A DNA stretch of 64,000 nucleotides from contig JAYKAV010003094.1 of the NCBI GenBank assembly GCA_035582835.1, positions 26,435 through 90,434 on the forward strand. Reading direction: 5' to 3'. The number at the start of each line of letters is the position of its first letter. The first letter of the stretch is position 1. This document shows, in pieces, positions 24,564-34,975 of this stretch. The notes under the pieces are model-generated. The model was not told the origin of the DNA, made no database searches, and was given only the letters and a program-made list of their open reading frames with translations. The translations under genes and the position numbers were made by a program. This stretch comes from Phoebastria nigripes. Its lineage: Eukaryota; Chordata; Aves; Procellariiformes; Diomedeidae.

Positions 24564-25142
24564 TGTCGTGGTTTAACCCCAGCCAGCAACTAAGCACCAC
24601 GCAGCCGCTCGCTCACTCCCCCCCCCGCTGGGATGGGGGAGAGAATCGGAAGGGTAAAAGTGAGAAAACTCATGGGTTGAGATAAAGACAGTTTAATAGG
24701 TAAAGCAAAAGCCGCGCACGCAAGCAAAGCAAAACAAGGAATTCCTTCACTACTTCCCGTCGGCAGGCAGGTGTTCGGCCATCTCCAGGAAAGCAGGGCT
24801 CCATCACGCGTAACGGTTACTTGGGAGGACAAACGCCATCACTCCGAACGTCCCCCCCTTCCTTCTTCTTCCCCCAGCTTTTATATACTGAGCATGACGT
24901 CACATGGTATGGAATACCCCATTGGCCAGTTGGGCTAGCTGTCCTGGCTATGCTCCCTCCCAGCTTCTTGTGCACCTGGCGGAACATGGGAAGCTGAAAA
25001 GTCCTTGACTAGTAGGCTACTTAGCAACAACTAAAAACATCAGTGTGTTATCAACATTCTTCTCATACTAAATCCAAAACATAGCACTATACCAACTACT
25101 AGGAAAAAAAAAATTAACTCTATCCCAGCTGAAACCAGGACA
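24564..25142 (-). mobile_element. Solo LTR of the endogenous retrovirus family, variant R region
   Basis: A 579-bp LTR on the minus strand. It has TG...CA ends (TGTCCTGGTTTCAGCTGGGA at the upstream end, GGTTTAACC...GACA type downstream end) and a perfect 5-bp duplication CCCAA on both sides. No internal retroviral sequence remains, so it is a recombination product (solo LTR). Minus-strand promoter elements are in the normal order: CCAAT (24921-24925), a palindromic CRE TGACGTCA (24895-24902) and a TATA box (about 24882-24889). The middle (about 24699-24875) is CpG-rich and unlike the matching part of the LTRs at 1775 and 44940, while both ends are shared with them. A 5-bp duplication fits ERVL or ERV1 classes better than ERVK (6 bp). 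It sits in the CR1 at 24126-27020, between its EN and RT parts. Confidence 0.94.
24882..24925 (-). promoter_or_regulatory. LTR core promoter: CCAAT, CRE and TATA
   Basis: On the minus strand the order is CCAAT (24925-24921), then the palindrome TGACGTCA (24902-24895, a consensus CREB/ATF site), then a TATATAA-type box (about 24889-24882). Spacing is that of a compact polymerase II promoter. The corresponding CRE positions in the other two LTRs are degenerate. Confidence 0.7.
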
Positions 25143-25147
25143 CCCAA
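25143..25147 (+). repeat. Target-site duplication, right (CCCAA)
   Basis: Five bases directly after the LTR, identical to 24559-24563; the interrupted CR1 resumes here. Confidence 0.93.
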
Positions 25148-27020
25148 CAAGCAGGAAGTCAGGCAGAAATGTCAGGAGGCTTGCATGGATGAACAAGGAG
25201 CTCCTGACAAACTCAAACATAAAAAGGAAGTATACAGAAGGTGGAAGCAGGGACAGGTAATCTGCAAGGAATATAGAGACACTGAGCATGCCGAAATGAG
25301 GTTAGGAAAGCCAAAGCCCTCCTGAAGTTGAATCTGGCGAGGGATGTCAAAGGCAACAAGAAGGGCTTCTGTAAGTACCTAAATAGCAAAAGGAAGACTA
25401 GGGAAAATATGGGCATGCTGTGGACTGGGCAGTGGCTCTGGTGACACAGGGCATGGAAAAGGCTGAGTTACTGAATGCCCTATTCACCTCATTCTTTGCT
25501 ACTAAGACTGGCCTTCAGAAATCCAAGGCCCTGGAGATCAGGGGGAAAGTCTGGAGCAAGGAAGACTTACCTTTGGTTGAAGAGGATCAGGTTAGGGAAT
25601 ACTTCAGCAACTTGGACATAAACAAATCCGTGGGCTGTGATGGGATGTAACCACGAATGCTGAGAGAGCTTGATTATGGTGGCTGGGAGAGGTGCCCAAA
25701 GACTGGAGGAAAGTAACTATCAATCACCCTTGTCTTCAAAAAGGGCAAGAAGTAGGAACAAGGGAACTATAGGCTGGTCAGCCTCACCTCGATCACTGAG
25801 AAGATGATGGAACAACTAATCCTGGAAATCATTTCTGAGCACATGAAGGACAAAAAGGTGATTAGGAGTAGTCAGCATGGCTTCACAAAAGGGAAGTCAT
25901 GCTTGATCAGCCTGATAACCTTCTATGATGAAACAACTGGTTTGGTAGATGAGGGGAGAGCAGTGGATATTGTCTACCTTGACTTCCATAAGGCTTTTGA
26001 CATTATCTCCCATTAGATCCTCATAGAGAAGTTGATGAAGTATGGACTGGATGAGCAGACAGTAAGGTGGACTGAAAACTGCCTGAAGGGCTGAGCTCAG
26101 GGGGTTGTGACCAGTGGTATGAAGTCTAATTGGAGCTAGTAACTAGTGGTGTACCCCTGGGGTCAATACAGGGTCCAATACTGTTCAACCTCTTCATTAA
26201 TGATCTGGATGATCAGACAGAGTGTACCCTCAGCAAGTTTGCAGATGATACAAAACTGGGAGGAGTGACTGAAGCACCAGCAGGTTGTGCTGGCATCCAG
26301 AGTGACCTTGACAGGCTGGAGAAATGGACTGATAGGAACCTCATGCAGTTCAACAAAGAGAAGTGCCAAGTCCTGCACCTGGGGAGGAACAATCCAACGC
26401 AACAGTACATGCTGAGGGCTGACCATCTGGCTGCATTAGGAGGAGAGTTGGCAGCAGGTTGAGGAAGGTGATCCTTCCCCTCTACTCAGCCTTGGGGAGG
26501 CCACACCCGGAGTACTGTGTCCAGTTCTGAGCTCCCCAGTACAAGAGACACATGGACATACTGGAGAGAGTCCAGTGAAAGGCCACTAAGATAAGTAAGG
26601 GACTGGAGTATCTCTTCTATGAGGAAAGGCTGAGAGAGGTAGGTCTGTTCATCCTGCAGAAGAGAAGGCTCAGGGGGGGATCTCATCAATGTATAGAAAT
26701 ACCTGAAGGGAGGGTGTCAAGACGATTGAGCCAGTCTCTTTTCAGTGATTCCCAGTGACTGGACAAGTGGTGACAGGCACAAACTGAAACACAGGAGGTT
26801 TCGTCTGAATATCAGGAAGCACATTTTACTGTGACGGTGACTGAGCACTGGCACAGGTTGCCCAGAGAGGTTGTGAACTCTCCTTGCTTGGAGATATTCA
26901 GAAGCTGTCTGGACATGGTCCTGGGCAACCAGCTCTAGGTGGCCCTGCTTGAGCAGGAGGTTTGGACCAGGTGACCTCTAGAGGTCCTTTCCAACCTCAA
27001 CCATTCTGTGATTCTGTGAA

Positions 27021-30000
27021 TCACCAACCCAGATGTATGGCATTTCCGGTAGACTGTAAGATGAGCTGTCTGTGGTTCACTGAATCATGTTAATTTTTAT
27101 AAACCATATTCAGGTTTGATGAACTGGCATTTTCCAGTCAAACTGTGTTTCCTTAGAAAACTTCCAGCCAGATTTGCTGATGAGCTAAGACTTGAGGAAG
27201 CCTTGACATCACTGATGCCGTGAAAATTGTTTCTTTGGCTATTCTAAATATATGGTGTGGACTGCTGACATCTTGGAGGTTTGCAAGCCAGGGATACAGA
27301 CATAAGATACAGAGACACAAATAAGCAAGGTGTAGGAAACCTGACAAATATCTGCTAGGAAACTCTAACACAAGCAAAGTTTTATCAGAAACAGTTCTGG
27401 TATCCACTGATTTTGAGAAAAAAGTTCCAGTATTTCACAGACTCCTTTAATTTCATATAACGAAAACTCTGCATATTCCCGGCACTATGTGTTTCCTGCT
27501 GAGTACCTTTCATGAACTGGAAACCTTTCCTCAGTACTTTTTCTCTTCAGAAATAACCTCCCAAATTTAGACATATATTACTACTAAAGTAATCACATCT
27601 TGTTCCACATCTCTCATAAATTTATAGAAAAGTTCTTAAATTTTTGAGTATACCAAAACTAGAAGTTTTCTTCTGTGTTGGAAAATGAGAGCACAGTAAC
27701 ATTCTCTGGATAACGTGTAACCAAGTGAAGCAACAGCTGGATGAAGTGGAAAGCTATGGCTTCCTGTTGAATGGAAAGAATTTAAATCAGAATTTGTAAA
27801 ATATAGTGCCGTATTGGACAAGCTCATAGGAATGAGCGAAAGCCAAATACAAGCCAAAATATGTATATTTTCACATGTTTCTGGAAAGCAATATCCTGAT
27901 TTTACAACTTTCCTATAGGAAATTATTTCCTCCAATCCGAGATGACACATATGCATATGGTTCAGTGCTAGGGAAGCCTGCCAAAGGTCACTTCAGATGA
28001 AAAAAAATAGGGAATACAATTCTTGCTACAACTTCAGATTGCAGAAACAGAAAGAGAGTCTTAGCAGCAGCCAGGAACAAAGAGACATAACATTGGAAGA
28101 AAACAATATTCCATAATTCTCCTAAATTTTGGTCCAGTCATACTATGCTGCAAAAAAGATTACAACAGTAATGAGAACCTTCCAAATATAGATAATTGCC
28201 ACTGCNTGTTCTGTCCTACCAAATATACTATACCATATAAGTGACATTTTGAGGCAGATTCAAAATTGTATTAAAGAGTTTAGCTAAGTTAAAAGAGGAA
28301 AATAATTCATAAGTTTCAAAGAAATAAGACTTCCAAAGTAAAAACTGATTTTCATGTAAATTCTTACAATTTTTGCAATTCCTGTACATGGGATTCTTTT
28401 TCTGGCTGCACATAGTCTGAATATCTAGTTTGAGATGTTAACATAAATGCATATCTAAGTCCATGATATGGCAGGAGAATTATCCAATTGCATATGAATA
28501 TTTAAGTCAGAAGGAAGCATCATATAATAACAGATATTATGCTGGAATAGAGCTAATTTTAAAAAGTAACTTTAAAAAGTTTTGATTGGTAGCTCAGTCA
28601 CTTCACAGTTCTGCTCATTTAGAACTAATCAATAATTTTATCCCATCTTTTCTTTAGTTTTTGAGACTACTTTACAGATGTGGAAAACAGGACAGGTGTG
28701 AATAGAACCTGGTGTGAATGTAAAGGGCATACATAAACAAGCACGAAAATAGAATTATCATGAATATGACATACACCTTTCAGTTTAAAAAAATCGTAAC
28801 TATGCTTTTTTAACTCCAGTAGCAGTGAGAATTATCCATTCCTGATGCAGGACTCATTCTAATGAAAGCAACTGAATTCATCTAAAATAAGAAGCCCCCT
28901 CCCCAAATCAGAGTATGTAGTAGAAAAAGCTATGTGATGTATATGTAATAGACAGCTGGTAGAGCCAATGGGAGTCAAGGTAAGAAAGATACATGAAAAG
29001 CTGTATACATGTATTTATTTATATATTAATAATTTATGTCTTTTGATGGTTTAAGATACAGAAATCAGGTAGACACCTAGAAACATCAAACTTTAGCTTG
29101 TTTGAAAAGCAGATTTATTTGGGTTAATAGAAATTTACTATGAAACAATAAACACTATATTTATGGTGAAAGAGCGGCTTCTCCTGATAATCGGCTTCAG
29201 TCATAAATCTTTTAACTGTATCTTTAATGATTTTCCATATCTTATTAAAAGTGATGTAAGCTATAAAACCTCCTTTTTTTTATCAGTGGACTAGTTTGTC
29301 AAAAGAACTTAATTTTTTATTAATAAACATTTTCTTTCCTTTGAAATCTTGTCAACTTTCAGAATGAATCATAGCCAGTTTATTTTCTCTGGAGAATACT
29401 TTATGAAAATACTGAGATTTGAGTCTGTGTGTAGGATAAATATTCTTATTTTTATGTAGCGATGATAAATTTAATATAGCATGATAGTTTCTGGGCAACT
29501 GAGAAAAATCATAATGATTTTAAATCAGCATTGTGAGTTCTCTGAAGCAGCACTGTATTTACTTTACTCTTTGGCACAAGCTGTGTTATTCTCTTCTTTG
29601 GCCATTCTATTTGACTTGTCAAAACCAGATATATCTTTTTTTTTTATGACCACCCTACATTGTAACCTCTCACCGGACGCTGAAAACAAAATTAATTTCC
29701 TACAGTGGCCAGGTTATATATCTTATTTATCATTTGTTGAAGTGAAGCTGTACTCCTGGATTAGGTGATTTAGGATCTCCATGTGAGACAAAGGAGTGGC
29801 TCACAACATAAGCGTCATATGAGCACTGACCTACCTAAGTATTTGTGCTGTGATAAACTTCAACCATGTTAATAATTTTAAGAATTCCACTGAGAAAATT
29901 TGTGTATTTAAATATAAGGGCTACCTGGACCATGGCCATAAATCTAACTGGCTTCCTAAACTAGTAAAATATTATGCTGTTATACATACAGTTACATCTT

Positions 30001-31438
30001 TTCATAATAAATAGGATAAAGAAATTCAAATTTTATTTCTTGTAACTTCCACACATACTCTATAACTGAAAGTAAATGATTCATACTCTAGTGTAAGCAG
30101 TTTGCAACACTCCTTTTCATTCTGGAAGACTGCAGCACAATTTCATAAAAGTAGTAATGTAGTGTAGATAGTTCTATGGTGTCATTATGGATTGTGATAG
30201 CTTTATAAAGCAAAAATCAGGAAATTTCCTCTCTATATATTGGGGTAAAAAGCAAAAGTAATAACAAACACAGAGCAAACACATAACAAAGTGAAACCAA
30301 GAAAGATAGCCAATAATGAAAAACACATTTCATTTCAGTATAATATTTATCCAATATCTGTTTGACATTTGTTAGTAGTTTCTCCCTTCTAATAAATATT
30401 AATTTTCTAAATATTCTCAAAAAGAAGCTACTGAGGTAGCTTGATACGAATCTAAAAAAAAAAAAAGCATAGAAAGCGAAGTAAGAGTCAGTTTTATAAT
30501 ACTTAAAATTACTTCTTTGCAATTTGCATTCATGGGGTCACAAATAAAAAATGTTCCTGCCACAATAATGATTTGCATATAAATTGTCAAAATCCTCTTC
30601 ACACATTATTATAAAATTGATAAAAAGTCAAGAAAATTAACTAAAAATAAAAAAAATGCTTTTAACCCTATAAAGCTAAAAGAGCTTCATTTTTTTATAT
30701 ATTTTCTAAAATGGCACTTTATTTTTTTTACCAGTTCAAACAGTCAGTTAGGTACTGTAATTTATGGAAAAAAGCTTGTGTCCTGAACTGATATTAAAAA
30801 AAGACTTGCTAAATCTCCTAAAGAAACTAGCACCATCCATACATTCTGGTGTAAATTCAACATTGACTTTTACCTACTCTTCTTAGTTCAGTTTTGTAAT
30901 ATTGAACATACTGTAGTAATCAAAATAAATACTGTGTTTGAACTTGTTTTCTATAAATGATAAGCCTTATTTATCTGATCTTTGTGGGAGTTTAAGTCTT
31001 ATTGGGAACCCTTTCAGTCTATTTAGCAATGTTTCTATTAGCTTAAATAGGCAGTGTAAAACAGTGGTTCCTGAAGCAGACGCATAAGTGGACTAAAGTG
31101 GTTTGAGGTCTGGTGGCTTCAGTTGTAACACTTCTTTTCTCACTGAGACAACCATAGTGTTACTTGACATGGAACAAAAAAGAAAAAGCTGCCNACAGTC
31201 TGTTTGTCATAGCAAGTTGCCACATTTTGTATTGTGTCTACTTCTTTGACCTCAAAAACCTGTATTTGTTGCCTTCAAGGGGCACACTGCAACCACTACC
31301 AACCAGTATTTGGGGGTTTCCAGACAATGTTGCATTTTAGGGGAACAGTGCCTAAGACATAAAGGAGTTTGTTCCTCTATAATGTGATCATTACTACTTT
31401 GTAAGACACATAGTTCTCTCGGGGTTCTTTAATGAACA
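27021..31438. other. AT-rich non-coding sequence
   Basis: 4.4 kb without recognisable coding sequence or repeats. Short open frames (up to 106 codons, for example 27956-27636 on the minus strand) show no family resemblance. Ambiguous bases at 28206 and 31194. Confidence 0.6.
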
Positions 31439-31610
31439 AGAATAGAATAGAATAGAATAGAATAGAATAGAATAGAATAGAATAGAATAGAATAGAATAT
31501 TTCAGTTGGAAGGGCCCTACAATGATCATCTAGTCCAACTGCCTGACCACTTCAGGGCTGACCAAAAGTTAAAACATGGTATTAAGGGCATTGTCCAAAT
31601 GCCTCTTGTA
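31439..31610 (-). mobile_element. CR1 3'-end fragment with expanded tail repeat
   Basis: The plus strand reads an AATAG pentamer array, then TTTCAGTTGGAAGGGCCCTACAATGATCATC, recognisable as an inverted CR1 3' UTR, with TCTAGTCCAACTGCCTGACC. Similarity fades after about 31605. The array is the CR1 terminal repeat, which has expanded. Only about 170 bp of the element remain. Confidence 0.8.
31441..31499. repeat. (AATAG)n pentanucleotide microsatellite, about 12 units
   Basis: Eleven perfect AATAG units plus one variant form the tail of the CR1 fragment. Long perfect arrays of this kind are often length-polymorphic. Confidence 0.97.
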
Positions 31611-34254
31611 GATTCCTGGCTCCTTAACTTTGAGCTTTTGAAACACCAACTCCTTCTATGTTTTTAGACACTTCAAATCATTTAATAATTTGGAATCCTC
31701 AAGCTTTTAAGTGAGGCTCTTGCTTTTTATCTTATCATTGTAATATAAAGCTAGATACATGTCTGAGTAAATACGTTTAATTAATGATGATTTACTCACT
31801 AAAGCTGAATAGGAAAAGTTCCCATATATTTCAGTGATGGCAATAATAAGCTTGGCTTTTTATTTTCCTTGGGTTTGGCACAAGTTGGATTCAACTGGAG
31901 TTTAAATCATGACAGATGTTTTGAAATAGACTGTAGTAGCTGAGAGCAGTATAAGTATAACTTTTAATTTTGTATTCCTAAGGTGCTTCTCATTAGGGCA
32001 TTTGCATTAGAATACATCTTCTTCCCATTTTCAGAAATGAATTTCTTAATACAGGAAAACTTGAGTGCAGTGTGTGTAAGAAATTACCATCCTGACCATT
32101 TATGTCATGTACTCATGTAGTATGCTGCTACAGTATGGAAAATTGCATGGAAAAATTTATATTAATGTGCTTTGCCCTAATGACCATTTGATGGATCCAA
32201 ATTTTATTAAAATCTTTAAAGTGGCTTTGTGACCTATGAGATTTTATTTTTCATCTCTAGAATTTGTTTTCATATGTAGGTTTCATAAACACTCCTGTCA
32301 TTTATATGTTGTATAATCTAATTTTTATTACTTACATAGCATTTTAATTGCCCTACATAATTCCTGATTACAAAGAGTTTCTCAGAATAACTGCTAAAAT
32401 GGATAAAGGAATATTGTTAATAATGTTTGTGTGAGTAAGATCAGAGGAAAGTAAAATGGACCTTTTGTGAAAGTTATAAAAATAATTTATTAACATTGGG
32501 AAAAATGTGCTTTAGTTGTCATACTCTATTAAAAATATGGGCCAACATTTTTCTAAATATGATTGATCTTTGAACTACTCGTCAGACTGGATATGTCTGG
32601 GTGTTTTANAGTGGATTTGATGTTGGTCTGGAAGAGAGTGTATTATCTAAAAGTTTGTCTATTTGTGTTGGGAACAGTGTTAATAGCTGGTATTGCTTTT
32701 CTCACATTCAACTTCAGGCTATATTAGAGAAATAGGAGATCTATTTTAAATTTTTATAGAAATAATTATACTGTATGCTAAATTTAAATTTTTCTATCTT
32801 GGAAAGATAACCCGATTGCAAATGGCGGTTGATTTTAGAATTTCCATACCCCGAGTTATGCTACTAAATCATACACAGTTTTCTGATCATTAAAAGCCTG
32901 TATGAAGTAGCTAAGTCCAGTAAATTATTCAAGCATAATGAAAATAAAATATACAATAAAATTATGTTTAATAATGTCCTTTGAAATTCATTCTGAATGA
33001 GATGGAGGAAGAAGAAGAAGAAAATGGAGATCAAATCTGTCTGATAGAGATTAGTGTGGCTCAGATTACTTCAATGGTTTTTCAATGATTTATACCAGCT
33101 GAAGTGCTGGCCTGCTCACTGAGAAATCACAGCTGGTTTATTCAAACCATTTATTTTTCCTCATTCATCCAATTTTATCTCTATTGTGTTTACACTATTC
33201 TGAAATTCAGTGGAGTTTTTTTAAATTTCAGTTTTCAATTTAGATTTCACACCAAATAAATGCAAAATCCATCATGGCAAGGAAAACCCTGATAATAAAT
33301 ACTATAAATTTGGTTCATCATGGTGAAATTTACAATATGTCATAAGTGTTCATCTAAAACTTACGTATTGTTTCAGGCACAATGTGCCGAAAGAACATAT
33401 CTGAGCAATCTCATTAGAGGTCATATAATTTTTGTTATTTAGAATGCATATACGACATTCTGTAATGTCCCAGTGGCTATAGGAGATAAGAAATCAGTTA
33501 CAATATCACAGAATGGAAATTATTATTTTTACTCAAAATCATATAAACCAACACACTCTGTGTGTGTGTATATATATTTATATTTACAATATATATTATT
33601 AATTGGATTTTTAGAAACCAGTGGGAGGTCTGCCGTTACCTTGAGTGATGCCAAAATTTCACCCCAGTGTCAAAGACTTTTCAGAATGCCTGAAAATATA
33701 TCTCTGTGCCAGAATAAAATGCCTTGGAGGATTTTATGTGTTTAAAAGATTCATGGAGTTTGTTCAAGAATGATTAAGTGACTATGCTAAATAAATACTA
33801 TTTATTTATGTATGATGAGGTAATCTTGTTCATACCCTCAGGCTAATGAAAGCCAAGTTAAGAATACATGAAGCAATTATGCACACAGTGTAAAGGGATT
33901 TGAAGGTCATTGGCATCTATTTGAACATTGTTCAGTAGCCCTGAAATATCAGTTCCCAGGCCAAATTGTTTCACTAACCTTCTCATTCCCTAATACACAG
34001 TTTAGTTATCATGTTGCTACCTTTTTACTCCTTTCCTCTGGCTAAAACTGTGATGTCAGCCCCATCACATTATTAAGCAACAAGGTTTTTTGTCATGTTC
34101 TAGATTGTTTTCATTGGTGTTGGTAGTATCTTTTAAGTCGCCCTCTTATTCAGGTCTCTTACAGAGCACCCTTTTTCTATTCAGTTTCTACTGCTAGGTA
34201 TTGATTTAAAAAAACATTATAGGATTAATTGAACTGGTATAATTAATACACAGT
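31611..34254. other. AT-rich non-coding sequence
   Basis: Nothing recognised beyond a short GAA run (about 33008-33024) and a TG/TA dinucleotide run (about 33556-33575). Ambiguous base at 32609. Confidence 0.6.
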
Positions 34255-34604
34255 GACAGAGTAGAAGAGGGGAAAAAGTGATAGAGCAAAAGAAAAGGAG
34301 GTAGAGAAAGAAAGAACAAAAGAGTGCTCAGATGGCAGCAAGTAGATCACTGCAAGGATACATTTAGAGAGATGTAGGAAAAAAGACAATGAAAGAAGGA
34401 AAAAAGACTATGAAAGAAGGACCTAGAAGCTAGAGAATATGAAGACAAGATCAGCTGAAAACACCTAGTGAAGATAAGCTCAAATAGGAACAAATTACGT
34501 AGAATTGATCCAGTTTTGAAGATTAAACAAAAAAATGAGAGAAAAAGGAAACTGAACATTTTGGACAGAACAGGATTTTGGAAGTTGAATACATGAAGGA
34601 AATG
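34255..34604 (+). other. Purine-rich segment ending in a long poly(A) tract
   Basis: About 350 bp dominated by A and G, with words such as GAAAGAAGG repeated (two near-copies at about 34389-34421). It runs straight into the 97-nt A tract. A 13-bp sequence at its left edge (34266-34278) matches 12 of 13 bases just after the tract (34701-34713), which could be a target duplication of a retroposed RNA. In such purine-rich DNA a chance match is also plausible. No parent gene recognised. Confidence 0.4.
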
Positions 34605-34640
<36 letters not shown>

Positions 34641-34658
34641 AAAAAAAAAAAAAAAAAA

Positions 34659-34701
<43 letters not shown>
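34605..34701 (+). repeat. Poly(A) tract, 97 nt
   Basis: Uninterrupted adenines except T at 34639 and C at 34659. It is the longest homopolymer in the window. It could be the tail of a retroposed transcript or simple slippage growth. The exact length is likely uncertain in the assembly. Confidence 0.95.
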
Positions 34702-34704
<3 letters not shown>

Positions 34705-34911
34705 AGGAAAAAGGCATCAAAACTTGAGGGTTTATGATTCCACAGATATTAACTTCTGGGCCAGTATACGTAAAATTTATACAGAATGGAGAGTGGCAAG
34801 TAAGCAGAAAGTTTGCTGTTGTAAATTAATTCATTTGCTGAAATAAAAGGGAAATAAAAAATTAAGTCTACTGAAGAGTTTTGGTAAGCTTTGAAATTAT
34901 GGAGTGAAGAG

Positions 34912-34975
34912 CAGTAAAAAGGCAGATGAAATTCAATATAGTTAAATGTAAATCAGTACACGTTAAAAAAAAAAA
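34912..34975 (+). mobile_element. Ancient CR1-like LINE reverse transcriptase scrap
   Basis: The plus strand reads AAGGCAGATGAAATTCAATA, followed by codons giving a peptide like RQMKFNIVKCKSVH. This matches the well-conserved LINE/CR1 RT motif W-x-MKFN-x-x-KCK-x-xH just after the catalytic domain. Neighbouring sequence is too worn to extend the call. It differs from the younger CR1 copies here and is probably much older. Confidence 0.5.

Larger units (their letters stand above)
24126..27020 (+). mobile_element. Older CR1 retrotransposon, interrupted by a solo LTR
   Basis: Plus-strand CR1, about 2.3 kb once the inserted LTR (24564-25142) and one copy of its duplication are removed. It starts inside the ORF2 endonuclease domain: GDFNYPNICW near 24143 and a TDH triad near 24346 are recognisable EN motifs. 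After the LTR, the linker and reverse transcriptase follow in several frames: NLDINKSVGCDGM (about 25610-25650), SSQHGFTKGKSCL and YLDFHKAFD (25860-26000), GVPLGSIQGPILFNLFINDLD and FADDTKLGG (26140-26265). Stops and frameshifts are frequent, so it is old and dead. The 3' end is the CR1-type ATTCTGTGATTCTGTGA (about 27003-27019). It belongs to a different, older subfamily than the copies at 1997 and 20553. Confidence 0.93.

Noticed and set aside
24564..24685. CR1 endonuclease frame continuing into the LTR as a fused protein
   Set aside because: The join is the LTR insertion site with its CCCAA duplication. The fused frame is accidental and there is no sign of expression.
34347..34720. Phe-rich open frames on the minus strand
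   Set aside because: Artefact of the poly(A) tract and purine-rich DNA read on the opposite strand.
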